From positions 1,252,681-1,316,680 of the forward strand of contig NZ_CP021324.1 in the NCBI RefSeq assembly GCF_002156965.1: a stretch of 64,000 nucleotides of DNA, read 5' to 3'. Made by a program: the position numbers and the translations under genes. The DNA comes from Candidatus Nitrosomarinus catalina (GTDB taxonomy: Archaea; Thermoproteota; Nitrososphaeria; Nitrososphaerales; Nitrosopumilaceae). Each line of letters starts with the position of its first letter. Positions within the stretch are counted from its first letter, which is position 1. Shown one piece after another: positions 25,627 through 34,526 of the stretch. The notes beneath the pieces are model-generated. The model did no database searches. It had not been told where the DNA came from and was given only the letters and a program-made list of their open reading frames with translations.

Positions 25627-27195
25627 CTATTCGTTTACGTATGCTCTTTCGCCATGTTGTGCCAAATCGAGACCAATCTCCTCTTCTTTTGGAGTGACTC
25701 TGATTCCGCCAGGCCAAACGGCATCCATTACTTTTAGAATTACAATGGTTACACCAAATGCATATCCTATGGATACTAATGCACCTATGATGCTGATTGC
25801 TTGCTGTTCCATTCCTTCTGCGGTGCCAGTCCATGCTCCGATACCGTCTCCAGTATCCCAAACGTGTGGGCTAGCTAATGTACCAGTCAAAATTGCACCT
25901 GTAAGACCACCCATTCCGTGTATTCCCCATACATCTAATGCGTCGTCCCATTTGCGTGCGTTCTTGAATGCTACACATGCATAACAAACTGTTCCAGCGG
26001 CAATTCCCAAAATAATTGCAGCCATTGGACCTACCCAACCTGAAGCTGGTGTGATTGTTACCAATCCTGCTACTGCTCCTGATGCGGCTCCTACAATACT
26101 TGGTTTTCCTGTATGTGCCCAAGACATGAGCACCCAAGTAACTGCAGCCATACCAGTTGCGGTATTTGTAACAGTCCATGCGCTGACGGTAATGCCGTCT
26201 ACCATTACTTCACTACCTGCGTTGAATCCAAACCATCCAAACCAGAGTATTCCTGTTCCGAGGACTACCATTGGGATGTTGTGTGGTTCCATTGGGACTT
26301 TGCCATATCCAAGACGTCTGCCTAGGACTAAAGCTCCGGCCAATGCCGCAAATCCTGAAGAAATGTGTACTACAGTACCACCTGCAAAGTCTAATGCGTA
26401 GGATGGTGAAAGATCTGGATCGAGGTCTAATGATCCTCCTCCTATGTATCCGCCTCCCCAGACCCAGTGTGCTATTGGGTCATAAACGAAGGTTCCCCAT
26501 AAGAGTACGAATATCATCAATGCGCTGAATTTGATTCTGTCAATCAAACCACCAATAATGAGTACTGGGGTGATGATTGCAAAGGTTCCCTGGAACATTG
26601 CAAAGAGTTGGTGAGGTACTGTACCAGGCCAACTTTGACTACAATAGTCTCCGTCCTTAAATTCATTCATCTGATAAGCTGCAGACCACGTGTCAGCACA
26701 TGCGCCTAGTTCACCTATCGGTGCCCAAGCAGATACCATGTTGAAGCCAACATAATCCAAGTTACCCATGAACATATTTGCGTCAGAATCAATTCCGCCA
26801 AATGCTAGTGAGTATCCCCATAGAACCCATTGTACTGACATGAGACCCATTACAATTAGGGTCATACCAAGTACGTTGACGATGTTCTTTGATCTGGCTA
26901 ATCCGCCATAAAAGAAACCGACTCCGGGTGACATGAGTAGTACCATTGATGTTGCTGTGAGCATCCAGGCTGTATCACCTGTGTCTATAAGACAAGGTAA
27001 ATCTGGAACTCCATCATCATCACTATCGTACCAACATTCGTTAGGATTACCAGTGTAGATACCACTGGTTCCTGCGACGTATCCGTCCATACCATCATCA
27101 ACGCTTTGTGCAAATGCTGTTGACATTGCACCAGTTGCTGTGATAGATACTGCGGCTACAAGTAATAGAGCATACTTGTAGTTTCTAGAATTCAT
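25627..27195 (-). CDS. amt: Ammonium transporter (Amt/MEP family)
   Basis: A 522-residue membrane protein with a signal-like start (ending AFA), a Cys-containing N-terminal loop unique to some archaeal forms, and 11 membrane segments. Family motifs include 'MLMSPGVGFFYGGLARSKN' (about 78-98), 'DFAGGTVVHISSG' (first pore His) and 'WGIHGMGGLTG' (second pore His). The C-terminal tail ('EEEIGLDLAQHGE') matches the gate-regulating tail of Amt. It supplies ammonia, the energy and nitrogen source of this lineage. GC content is clearly above that of its neighbours, as often seen for highly expressed genes. A P-II (GlnK) gene is not next to it. Confidence 0.95.
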   Translation of the reverse strand: MNSRNYKYALLLVAAVSITATGAMSTAFAQSVDDGMDGYVAGTSGIYTGNPNECWYDSDDDGVPDLPCLIDTGDTAWMLTATSMVLLMSPGVGFFYGGLARSKNIVNVLGMTLIVMGLMSVQWVLWGYSLAFGGIDSDANMFMGNLDYVGFNMVSAWAPIGELGACADTWSAAYQMNEFKDGDYCSQSWPGTVPHQLFAMFQGTFAIITPVLIIGGLIDRIKFSALMIFVLLWGTFVYDPIAHWVWGGGYIGGGSLDLDPDLSPSYALDFAGGTVVHISSGFAALAGALVLGRRLGYGKVPMEPHNIPMVVLGTGILWFGWFGFNAGSEVMVDGITVSAWTVTNTATGMAAVTWVLMSWAHTGKPSIVGAASGAVAGLVTITPASGWVGPMAAIILGIAAGTVCYACVAFKNARKWDDALDVWGIHGMGGLTGAILTGTLASPHVWDTGDGIGAWTGTAEGMEQQAISIIGALVSIGYAFGVTIVILKVMDAVWPGGIRVTPKEEEIGLDLAQHGERAYVNE

Positions 27196-27215
27196 TAAAT
27201 TTTAACGAAATTGAA

Positions 27216-27225
27216 TATTATTAAA
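27216..27225 (-). promoter_or_regulatory. TATA-like box for amt
   Basis: The minus strand has TTTAATAATA about 21-30 bp before the amt ATG. This fits an archaeal TATA box with a leaderless transcript. The 128-bp region up to the next gene is otherwise AT-rich with no further clear signal. Confidence 0.45.
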
Positions 27226-27323
27226 GCATTGAAGACCTTAAAATTAATCAAAAAGTAACTTATTATATAATAAAATATTATGATAGTAACATAGAAAATG
27301 AAATTTATGTTAAAGGTGATTAA

Positions 27324-27992
27324 ATGAAGGGAAAGTCAAAAGGGAAATTAGCAATTTTTGATACATTCAAGACTAAAGATAACGATCTAACAGGAGAAGC
27401 AAAAAGACAAAGAGCAATCATCACAATTCTTGGAAGTGGTGGAAATCCCGCTGAAAGAACAAGAACTGGTATTTCACAAAAAATTGCAAAAAAGCAAGAA
27501 ATTGCTTGGAAAAATATCTATTCTGGAATTTTCAGAGATCTAGATGAAATTTTACTCCCTATGGAGATCGCAGAAGAAGATGGCAGATTACCACTAAAAA
27601 GAGGACCTAAAGCATTACAAGAAAAAGGAATTCCATATTATCATTTAACAAAAAAAGGAATTCTAGTTGGATTAGCAATTAATGGAATTGAAAATATGCC
27701 ATTACAGTTAAAAGAATTTTTTTCAATATCAGATTCAAAAGATAAAGAGTTTGAGAAAATTTTGATGAAATTCATGACTAATAGTCCAAATTTCACCTAT
27801 TCAATTTTTCAGAAATATGTAAAAGCATTTTGTGAAGATAAAATTGAGGAATTATTACCATTTGATCTTACAAAATTAAAGGAATTATCAGATGAAAGTC
27901 TAGTTATTCAAAAAGAAATTCTTACAGCATTTTTGAAATTTACAAATCCTGAAAAAAAGGAAGCAACCGCATTTTTAGATAAAATTGGGTAA
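27324..27992 (+). CDS. Unknown protein, possible DNA-binding (222 aa)
   Basis: A 222-residue, Lys-rich soluble protein. The N-terminal half reads like a winged-helix region: a helix 'EAKRQRAIITILGSGG', then 'GISQKIAKKQEIAWKNIYSGIF', then a wing-like 'YYHLTKKGILVGLAI'. The C-terminal half is all helical. It precedes the ATP synthase subunit C gene on the same strand with a 58-bp gap and diverges from amt. A regulatory role is possible but not shown. Confidence 0.6.
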   Translation: MKGKSKGKLAIFDTFKTKDNDLTGEAKRQRAIITILGSGGNPAERTRTGISQKIAKKQEIAWKNIYSGIFRDLDEILLPMEIAEEDGRLPLKRGPKALQEKGIPYYHLTKKGILVGLAINGIENMPLQLKEFFSISDSKDKEFEKILMKFMTNSPNFTYSIFQKYVKAFCEDKIEELLPFDLTKLKELSDESLVIQKEILTAFLKFTNPEKKEATAFLDKIG

Positions 27993-28050
27993 AAATTCAT
28001 CCCAATTGAGATCGCCAAACATTAAAATCCGTAATTCATGACGCTTCATT

Positions 28051-29085
28051 ATGGGCAAAAACGTCTATGCATCTGTTAAATCATACAGTCAAAGAGGAAA
28101 ATTACTCAATAGATCCGATTTTCAGACATTAGCTGAATCAAGAGATCTTGAAGAATTAATGACCAGAATTAAAAATACAATTTATGGTGATGCAGTTTCA
28201 GATGTTCAAAAACCATACACATCACAAGGAATAGAATCAGGCCTACGAGGACATTTAGCAGATGTACATTATTCAATTGCTAAAACAGCCGGAGATTCAC
28301 CAATTTTAGATGCATATTACATGAAATTCATTGTATCAAATTTGAAGTTAATTTTGAAAGGAAAGGTATTAGATAAATCACAAGAAGAAATTGAAACTCA
28401 CATCAACTTACATGCTGAAGAACTTATCAAACAAAGAGACATCATAATCAAAGCACTAGTTTCCAAAGATCTTGAAGAAACAGTTGCCAGTTTGAACTCT
28501 GTACAATTTGGTGAAGAAATTTCAAAAGCAGCAGCATTGTACAATGAACAGAAAAATCTTCAGATTTTTGACACTTATTTTGATAAAATTTTATATCTTC
28601 AGTTAGGTCGTGCTTTAAAAAATACCAGAGACAGAGACGTGATAAAATTAGTTGGAATGGATGTTGACTTCTATAATCTTCTAAGTGTAATTAGAGGAAA
28701 ATTATGGGGTTTGGAGGAAGCACAAATTCAAGATTTGATTGTTGCACAAACAGCAACAATTACAAAAGAATTGTTGGGAAGAATGATTTCTGCTGCATCA
28801 ATTAGAGATGCATTTGGTGAATTAACAAATACAAAATATAAGAATTTGATTTCTCAAAATGAAAATGAATTAGATGCAGTAGCTGAATTTGAAAGAGCAT
28901 TTGAAATGGCACTTTACAACGCATCAACTAGATCATTTTCAAAAATGTTTAGTTTTGCAACAATTGTGGGAATTACAAAATTGACCTCATTTGAAGTTAG
29001 AAACTTGGCAGCAATTGCATATGCAGTAGAACAAAAAATTCCTACTGAAGTAACAATGTCGAAATTAATCGTGCAAGAAGAATAA
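28051..29085 (+). CDS. atpC: A-type ATP synthase subunit C
   Basis: A 344-residue helical protein of the V/A-ATPase subunit C (d) family, which sits between the K ring and the central stalk. The opening 'YASVKSYSQRGKLLNRSDFQTL' region and 'DRDVIKLVGMDVDFYNLLSVIRGKLWG' region are typical. It lies about 3.3 kb from atpI and 6 kb from the main cluster. A small two-helix membrane protein gene follows after 8 bp. Confidence 0.9.
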   Translation: MGKNVYASVKSYSQRGKLLNRSDFQTLAESRDLEELMTRIKNTIYGDAVSDVQKPYTSQGIESGLRGHLADVHYSIAKTAGDSPILDAYYMKFIVSNLKLILKGKVLDKSQEEIETHINLHAEELIKQRDIIIKALVSKDLEETVASLNSVQFGEEISKAAALYNEQKNLQIFDTYFDKILYLQLGRALKNTRDRDVIKLVGMDVDFYNLLSVIRGKLWGLEEAQIQDLIVAQTATITKELLGRMISAASIRDAFGELTNTKYKNLISQNENELDAVAEFERAFEMALYNASTRSFSKMFSFATIVGITKLTSFEVRNLAAIAYAVEQKIPTEVTMSKLIVQEE

Positions 29086-29093
29086 TTTGTAAA

Positions 29094-29330
29094 ATGATTA
29101 GATTCCCTAAAAAGAAAAACGATATTTCAACAGAGACCATGATTAATACAATTTGGGTTAGTACCTTCATGGGTATGATTTTCTCATTACCGCCATTAGG
29201 GATTTTCTTAGGGATTTACTTTGGTACAGGAAATTTAGTAATTGGAGCAGTTTTAGGTTTTGGAATCCATTTTGTAACGTTAGCATTTGCAAGTAAAATC
29301 TCTAAATTTTTAACTCAAATAATGAGCTAA
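29094..29330 (+). CDS. Two-helix membrane protein downstream of atpC
   Basis: A 78-residue protein: a basic N-terminus ('MIRFPKKKND') and two Gly-rich membrane helices (about 18-45 and 48-72). The 8-bp gap to atpC means shared transcription. Bacterial ATP synthase operons often carry small two-helix assembly proteins (AtpI/AtpZ). A similar assembly role here is an analogy, not homology that I can see. Confidence 0.6.
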   Translation: MIRFPKKKNDISTETMINTIWVSTFMGMIFSLPPLGIFLGIYFGTGNLVIGAVLGFGIHFVTLAFASKISKFLTQIMS

Positions 29331-29363
29331 AGTATAAGAGGGCAAAAAACGAGGTAATTTATC

Positions 29364-30020
29364 ATGATGGGAGATCGAGATTTTAGAGCAATTATTCAAA
29401 ATTCCTTGGATTCAATTGGAAGGGAATTACAATTAGACATAGATTCAGAAAATCTTCAAACTATTCATTTACAAGAAGTTGTTCAGTGTTTAAGACGCTC
29501 ATATTTTGACCGAATTGACCCTCTAGAAATAGAAAGAAGGGGATTCAATGAACTTCTATCAGGATTATTAAGAAAACAAAAGTATGGAAGTGAACCTAAA
29601 GAATTCGAAATTGGAGATATCAAACTAAAAGGAGAAACAGACATGCTCGTTGATGATATTGTACTAATTTTTAGATCAGCAGAAAAAGAAATAGAAAATC
29701 CACTTGCAAATGATGTCCTATATCTTAATGCATGTCTATGGATATATGATAAACATGATGGAATTATTGTATATGTTAGTGGAGATAGAAAGGAAACAAC
29801 ATTTTCTGTCACACGAAGTAAGAAAATGTTTGAAGAAGTCATTAGAAGAGTAAGAGTACTAAATAATCTTCTCAAAGAACAAAAAGCACCAATTTTAGAA
29901 CCGTCAACAGAATGTTCTGAATGTCAATATTTTGAAAGATGTTTTATGAAAAAGAAGAATAGTAAACATGTCGACATTGGAGAAATGTTAGGTTTAGGAA
30001 AATTCGGCGGCAAAGATTAG
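29364..30020 (+). CDS. Cas4-like PD-(D/E)xK nuclease with Fe-S cysteines
   Basis: A 218-residue protein laid out like Cas4/Dna2-type RecB-family nucleases. An early Cys lies in 'VVQCLRRSYFDR', the metal-binding Asp lies in 'KGETDMLVDD', and three further Cys close the protein in 'CSECQYFERC', which together would hold a 4Fe-4S cluster. No CRISPR array or other cas gene is in the window, so a role in DNA repair or end processing is more likely than adaptation. It follows the atpC pair by 33 bp. Confidence 0.78.
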   Translation: MMGDRDFRAIIQNSLDSIGRELQLDIDSENLQTIHLQEVVQCLRRSYFDRIDPLEIERRGFNELLSGLLRKQKYGSEPKEFEIGDIKLKGETDMLVDDIVLIFRSAEKEIENPLANDVLYLNACLWIYDKHDGIIVYVSGDRKETTFSVTRSKKMFEEVIRRVRVLNNLLKEQKAPILEPSTECSECQYFERCFMKKKNSKHVDIGEMLGLGKFGGKD

Positions 30021-30064
30021 TTAAAGAAATTAAAAATATTGCAAAGGAAAATTCCTTTGTTGGA

Positions 30065-30175
30065 TTAATCTAGTGGTTCAGGGTGTCCTTTACCACGAAG
30101 AGCGAAACACACTACTGCTAGTGCGATTGCTACACCTGCTGCGGCGCCATAAGCTGCCATTCCTGCTTCTGCCAT
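30065..30175 (-). CDS. 36-residue single-helix membrane peptide
   Basis: A frame of 36 codons from ATG 30175 to TAA 30065-30067. The product has an Ala/Gly-rich start ('MAEAGMAAYGAAAG'), a membrane helix ('VAIALAVVCFALRG') and a charged end 'KGHPEPLD'. The DNA is far more GC-rich than its surroundings. A strong TATA box sits at the right distance for a leaderless transcript, so this looks like a real, well-expressed gene. I do not recognise it. It could be an accessory subunit of a membrane complex such as a respiratory or ammonia-oxidising enzyme (inference). Confidence 0.75.
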   Translation of the reverse strand: MAEAGMAAYGAAAGVAIALAVVCFALRGKGHPEPLD

Positions 30176-30198
30176 TTGATAAAAAATAACCATACGTC

Positions 30199-30208
30199 CT
30201 TTTATAAC
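30199..30208 (-). promoter_or_regulatory. TATA box of the 36-residue peptide gene
   Basis: The minus strand reads ATATATGTTATAAAAGG, with TTATAAAA centred about 28 bp before the ATG at 30175. This is the clearest TATA box in the window and supports transcription of the mini-gene. Confidence 0.6.
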
Positions 30209-30265
30209 ATATATCAATAATTTTTTTCTAAAAACATATTATCATAATTATAAGATTTTATGATA

Positions 30266-30841
30266 CTATCTAAAGAATTCAAATGGAACTGTATTTTCTT
30301 GTCCACTTGTCATTGAGCTTAGATTAAAGTAAACAGTTCCATAAACCCACCATTTTGCGCTACCGGATTCACCATTCTCATATTCAGATTGCAATGAATC
30401 CCATAATTCACTTGAAGAAGCAGTATTTTTTATCACCATTTTCTTTTTTAGAACAATTGAATTATCACCTAATAGTGTGTAGTAATTTGAACCAAATTCT
30501 ACCATTCCTTCAGGTCTACTACCAATAGTTCCACCAGCAAGTTGCTCGTAACTAGAGAAACCAGTTTCAAATAGATTATAATCCATAGTTTGTACAATTA
30601 CAGCTCTAGGATTTGGATTAAAAATTTCAAATGCTATTTCAATTGTAGCTGAACGTTCATTTATTTTGGTTACAGAAAGATCAGCTAACTCAACTTGTAG
30701 TAATTCAATAGTTGGAGCGTTTTCAACAGAATTATTATTTCCCTGACTTGGAGCCTGCATATCAGGTCCAACCAATACAATTGCGCCTAAAATTCCAACA
30801 ATAGTTAAAACTGCTGCAAAAACGAAAACTTTAGGATTCAT
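30266..30841 (-). CDS. Membrane-anchored LEA14/WHy-like protein
   Basis: A 191-residue protein: one N-terminal membrane helix (about 5-25), a short Asn/Ser linker and a beta domain with the WHy pattern ('FEIFNPNPRAVIVQTMDYNLFE', around residues 72-93). This domain is found in water-stress proteins of plants, bacteria and archaea and lies outside the membrane here. The protein at 59062-59550 is a relative. The function in archaea is unknown; stress protection or envelope stability is proposed for the family. Confidence 0.7.
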   Translation of the reverse strand: MNPKVFVFAAVLTIVGILGAIVLVGPDMQAPSQGNNNSVENAPTIELLQVELADLSVTKINERSATIEIAFEIFNPNPRAVIVQTMDYNLFETGFSSYEQLAGGTIGSRPEGMVEFGSNYYTLLGDNSIVLKKKMVIKNTASSSELWDSLQSEYENGESGSAKWWVYGTVYFNLSSMTSGQENTVPFEFFR

Positions 30842-30905
30842 ACTAATTTACCTCAAATATACCAAATATTAGATAGTTATTATACCATTCCAGAAGGGGA
30901 AAATT

Positions 30906-31256
30906 ATGCAATATTTTCAAGCTGTTCAAAAAGGAAAACAACGAGCAAGCAAATCACAAATGAAAATGTTTGATGTTGCTGGATTTTCAATGTTAACTTT
31001 AACAACCAAAAAAATTGATGGAAAATTCTTTCCTGTAGGAGAAGAAGAGTTTACAGCTGTTATTGAATCAGAAGATGGACATGTTGCGGTAATTGTAGAT
31101 AATGATGGCTTTACTAAGGCTCAGTCAAAGGCAGTGGAAAAAGAAGAAGCTATTTCCATATTCAAAAAACTCATGGATTCAGGAATCCCCGAATATTCAA
31201 AAAATGAAATTCAAATTTGGTCTCAAACTAGACCTACAATACAAAACCAAGTTTAA
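30906..31256 (+). CDS. Unknown soluble protein (116 aa)
   Basis: A 116-residue protein with mixed alpha/beta character and no Cys, signal or membrane segment. It ends next to the UMP kinase gene, tail to tail. The N-terminus is basic ('KGKQRASKSQMKM') and the middle has beta strands ('EEFTAVIESEDGHVAVIVDNDG'-type region at about 44-68). Its length and clean start region support a real gene, but I do not recognise it. Confidence 0.6.
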   Translation: MQYFQAVQKGKQRASKSQMKMFDVAGFSMLTLTTKKIDGKFFPVGEEEFTAVIESEDGHVAVIVDNDGFTKAQSKAVEKEEAISIFKKLMDSGIPEYSKNEIQIWSQTRPTIQNQV

Positions 31257-31943
31257 TTATTTTTTAGAAGGTAAGATAATTTCAGTTCCTACTTTTCCAC
31301 CTTTAATGGCTTTTTCAATAATTTTTGGTTCTGCTTTTAAAATCCTAGTTTTAATTTTAGAACGTTCTATTATTTTTAGAGCAACTATATCCATCAAATC
31401 ATATCCTCCAGCTACAGAATCCTCATGAACCAAAATATTTTTCAGATTTTTCAGTTCAATGCTTTTGAATTTTTTTGCTTTTTTGAATTTATTTGGATCC
31501 ATATCATAAACGCCATCAACATCAGTTGCATTAAGAAATTGTTCTGCTTTAATTTTTTCAGCAATTAATGCAGCTGTACCATTAGTACTTTGACCTGGAT
31601 GTAAACCTCCAGCTACTACAATTAATCCATCATTAACTGCGTGTTTAACTTCTTGTAAAGTGGTTGGAGGGTGTGAATATGCTTTATTTTTTAGTGCATA
31701 AATTAACAATTTTGCATTAAGTCTTGAAATTTCAATTCCTAGTTCATCTAATGTTGATTCATCAGCATCAAAATTTCTGGCATGTGAAATATAGTGTCGT
31801 GCAATTACTCCACCACCAGCAATTACGACTGGTTGGCAAAATTTGCTAATTTTTATTAGAAAATCAGCGTATTTTTGGATAATTTTGGCATTGTCCATAC
31901 CAAAAACTCTTCCAGATAGTTTTATCACAATTTTTTTCTTCAT
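31257..31943 (-). CDS. pyrH: UMP kinase (archaeal PyrH)
   Basis: A 228-residue amino-acid-kinase-fold enzyme that turns UMP into UDP. Motifs: '[10 protein letters not shown]' (phosphate loop), '[13 protein letters not shown]', '[17 protein letters not shown]' and '[13 protein letters not shown]'. Short form without the bacterial GTP-effector features. The start overlaps the HD-hydrolase gene by 4 bases (ATGA), and that gene overlaps tmk in the same way, making a three-gene nucleotide operon. Confidence 0.93.
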   Translation of the reverse strand: MKKKIVIKLSGRVFGMDNAKIIQKYADFLIKISKFCQPVVIAGGGVIARHYISHARNFDADESTLDELGIEISRLNAKLLIYALKNKAYSHPPTTLQEVKHAVNDGLIVVAGGLHPGQSTNGTAALIAEKIKAEQFLNATDVDGVYDMDPNKFKKAKKFKSIELKNLKNILVHEDSVAGGYDLMDIVALKIIERSKIKTRILKAEPKIIEKAIKGGKVGTEIILPSKK

Positions 31944-33175
31944 TCTAAATCACCTAGTATCGATTTTGCTGCAATTTCAACTTTTTTCCTGTATTTATCA
32001 TGAGTGTAGATTCTAAGTATGTTCATAAAGCCTGAAATGGCTGAAACCACTGGTATTTCTGAAATTGGGAGTTCTTTTGCAGATGCTTTTCCATTTTCTG
32101 TAGAAATTAATGTTATTGACTTGGATTCATTTTTTGATGGTGCAAGTGGGATAGAGGGAGTGACAGAACTGTCAACATAGATTTCATTTTCATCAATATG
32201 AGATTTCTTTGAAATTTCAAGGCGTAATTCATCTGTCCTAGTTTTTTTCAGATTTTTTTGGCTTGTAAGAATTCTCTCAAATACACATTTGAGTAATTTC
32301 CTATTTTGATAATCCTCAGCTAATTTTTTGGCTTTTTTGAGTTTTGAAGATTTAGATGAAATGATAGATGATAAAACAAATTCATCTGTTAATTCTACAT
32401 ATTCATTTAGATTAAAAGATGTAAAACCAAATTCATCATCAGATAATCTTAATGCTTGGATTAACATGACTTCTGCAGCACGAACTGTTTTATGAAAATA
32501 TACTGCTTTGAACATCTGATATCTAGAATGCATCATAGATTCAAAAGAATACAATGCTGAACGTTCTAATGCAATTTTTTTCTTATGTACACTAAGTGAC
32601 TGTGTAATTCTTTTGTGATCAACCTTTGCATGTTCAGCTCCAGTGAAATAACCATCTCTAAGTAAATAATCCATCATGTCTGCACTTAACGCCCCAGAGA
32701 CAATTTCATTGAGATATTGAAATTTTGATTCTCCAAAAGCGATTTGTGCAATTAGTTTTTTATCAAATCCAGTTTTAGATAAAATATCACCAATTTCAGA
32801 TTTTAAAATTATTTTTTTACCAAAATCCTCATGAGAAATTTTTTTTTCTTGAATTATTTCTTCAAATAAATGAGAGAAAGGTCCATGTCCTATGTCATGT
32901 AAAAGACTTGCTAGGCGTAAAATCTGAACATCGTCAGAATTTAGAAATTCCTTCTCATTTAATGCAAATCCTGCTTCAGTAGCAATATGCATAACACCAA
33001 GTGAATGTTCAAATCGACTATGCTGGGCAGAAGGGTAAGTCAAATGTGCTCCAGAAAGTTGTTTGATACGTCTTAATCTTTGAAAAAGAGGACTATCAAT
33101 TATCGGAAGCTCATAATCATATACACGAATAAAATCATGAATTGGATCAATAATGTCTAAGTAATTTTTTTTCAT
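31940..33175 (-). CDS. HD-domain phosphohydrolase (dNTPase/SAMHD1-like)
   Basis: A 411-residue metal-dependent phosphohydrolase. The HD signature is '[19 protein letters not shown]' (about residues 85-105), preceded by an early His in '[14 protein letters not shown]' and followed by Asp in '[11 protein letters not shown]'. Family members split dNTPs or related nucleotides. Position between the genes for UMP kinase and thymidylate kinase, overlapping each by 4 bases, supports a role in balancing nucleotide pools. The exact substrate is not known. Confidence 0.87.
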   Translation of the reverse strand: MKKNYLDIIDPIHDFIRVYDYELPIIDSPLFQRLRRIKQLSGAHLTYPSAQHSRFEHSLGVMHIATEAGFALNEKEFLNSDDVQILRLASLLHDIGHGPFSHLFEEIIQEKKISHEDFGKKIILKSEIGDILSKTGFDKKLIAQIAFGESKFQYLNEIVSGALSADMMDYLLRDGYFTGAEHAKVDHKRITQSLSVHKKKIALERSALYSFESMMHSRYQMFKAVYFHKTVRAAEVMLIQALRLSDDEFGFTSFNLNEYVELTDEFVLSSIISSKSSKLKKAKKLAEDYQNRKLLKCVFERILTSQKNLKKTRTDELRLEISKKSHIDENEIYVDSSVTPSIPLAPSKNESKSITLISTENGKASAKELPISEIPVVSAISGFMNILRIYTHDKYRKKVEIAAKSILGDLE

Positions 33176-33774
33176 ATTCCCAGTTTCTTTGAAAATGCTT
33201 TGACAATTTCTTCATGAATTTCTAATTTAGTTTTTGATGCATCAATGATTTTCCAATGTTTTTTCTTTGCAGTAGTACGATAAAGTTTAGATATTTTTCT
33301 TGAAAATTGTTCATTTTTTTCAAATTCATCTCTCTTCATAATTTTTCCTTTTTCATTTCGAGGTGAACGTGAAAAAGATTCTTTCTGTGTAACATCAAGT
33401 AATATTACAAGATCAGCTTTTGGTAAACCATCATCGAGACTTTCAAGCCATTTTTGTTTTAAACCATTTGCTAGCCCATAAACTAAGTTAGATTGGTAAT
33501 ATCTATTCATTATCAAAACAGAATTTTTTTCTTTTGATTTTATTATTTCATCAAATTTTTCCCATCTATTAGCTGCTAAAAGACAATGAATTACTTGTGG
33601 GGGAAATTTACGTTTTCCATCTAGATACTTTCTAATTTCTTTACCTATTGGAGTTTCATAATCAGGAAAATGAAATAATTTTGTTTTGATTTTTTGTTTT
33701 CTAAGAAATTTTTGTAATAAAACTGACTGAGTCAATTTTCCTGCCTGATCTCCACCTTCAATGACAATTATCAT
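33172..33774 (-). CDS. tmk: Thymidylate kinase, with unusual motif residues
   Basis: A 200-residue P-loop kinase that phosphorylates dTMP. The family match is clear ('MIIVIEGGDQAGKLTQS', 'FHFPDYETPIGKEI', 'ADLVILLDV'). Two changes stand out: the P-loop reads GKLT, with Leu where Ser/Thr normally follows the Lys, and the DR(Y) motif reads 'NRYYQSN', with Asn for Asp. The Lys and the fold seem intact. First gene of the overlapping tmk-HD-pyrH operon. Confidence 0.85.
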   Translation of the reverse strand: MIIVIEGGDQAGKLTQSVLLQKFLRKQKIKTKLFHFPDYETPIGKEIRKYLDGKRKFPPQVIHCLLAANRWEKFDEIIKSKEKNSVLIMNRYYQSNLVYGLANGLKQKWLESLDDGLPKADLVILLDVTQKESFSRSPRNEKGKIMKRDEFEKNEQFSRKISKLYRTTAKKKHWKIIDASKTKLEIHEEIVKAFSKKLGI

Positions 33775-33911
33775 AAGCTATCCAAACAGAGGAATTAATT
33801 GATTAAAAATCTATCAAGACAATGATATGTGTGATGATATCAAATCAATAATTTATCAAAATAATCAGGCATAAATTCAAGATTTAAAACAAATGAATCA
33901 AAAATCAAACT

Positions 33912-34082
33912 ATGTCTTGTACTCATACTTTCAAAAATAAAGAAAATCACATGGTTTGTTCAAAGTGTGGCTATATCCGAGAATTCACTAAACCATCCAT
34001 AAAACCAAAAATTCTGGTAATTAGCCTATTAATCTCTGTAATGATTGTAGGGGGTGTTTTCGCACTCTCATTATTTTCCTAA
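33912..34082 (+). CDS. Small zinc-ribbon membrane protein (56 aa)
   Basis: A 56-codon frame from ATG 33912 to TAA 34080-34082. The N-terminal half has Cys/His pairs (Cys3, His5, Cys16, Cys19 in 'SCTHTF' and 'VCSKCGYI') that could bind one zinc ion. A basic 'KPSIKPK' leads into a single membrane helix (about 34-55). The layout is of a soluble zinc knuckle on the cytoplasmic face of the membrane. I do not know its function. Confidence 0.6.
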   Translation: MSCTHTFKNKENHMVCSKCGYIREFTKPSIKPKILVISLLISVMIVGGVFALSLFS

Positions 34083-34112
34083 AAATTAGTTTTGATAAAT
34101 AATCAGTCAAGG

Positions 34113-34119
34113 TTTATAT
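34113..34119 (+). promoter_or_regulatory. TATA box of the hsp20 gene
   Basis: TTTATAT at 34113-34119 lies about 29 bp before the ATG at 34145. An in-between ATG at 34136 opens only a five-codon frame, so a short or leaderless transcript starting near 34140 is likely. Confidence 0.5.
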
Positions 34120-34144
34120 CTAAAAATTTACCACTTATGACAAA

Positions 34145-34525
34145 ATGGGATTAATGAAAGAAATGATGAAAGAAATTGGAAACAAATCTAGAGAATTTTA
34201 TGAATTTGTTTTACCGCCAATAGATATGCATCTAACTGATGAAAATCTTAAAGTGGTAATCGATATTCCAGGATTTTCAAAAAAAGATATCAAACTAACT
34301 TTATGCGGCGATATTCTTTCTATAAAGGCTAAAAAAGTTATGGATGAAAAAGATTCAAAAACATTAATTTCAAATCAGCGACCAAACATGATTAATAAAA
34401 AAATTAGATTGCCAATTGAAATTAAAGAAGGTGAAGAAAAAATTGAATCAGCAAAATATGAAGATGGTGTTTTAGTGTTGGTAATTCCAGTAACTAAAAA
34501 ATCAAAAAATATTACAATTGAATAA
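34145..34525 (+). CDS. hsp20: Small heat-shock protein (Hsp20/alpha-crystallin)
   Basis: A 126-residue chaperone. The alpha-crystallin domain (about 25-118) has 'VVIDIPGFSKKDIKLTLCGDILSI' type strands and the family-ending 'YEDGVLVLVIPV' (G-x-L motif). It ends in 'KSKNITIE', carrying an I-x-I anchor for oligomer assembly. It holds unfolding proteins in a soluble state without ATP. Tail to tail with the UbiB-like kinase gene, 1-bp gap. Confidence 0.92.
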   Translation: MGLMKEMMKEIGNKSREFYEFVLPPIDMHLTDENLKVVIDIPGFSKKDIKLTLCGDILSIKAKKVMDEKDSKTLISNQRPNMINKKIRLPIEIKEGEEKIESAKYEDGVLVLVIPVTKKSKNITIE

Positions 34526-34526
34526 T

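Noticed and set aside
25694-26528. Several long plus-strand open frames (25694-25984, 26051-26401, 26271-26528) opposite amt
   Set aside because: They mirror the GC-richer amt coding DNA in other frames, have no start context, and lack any recognisable domain.
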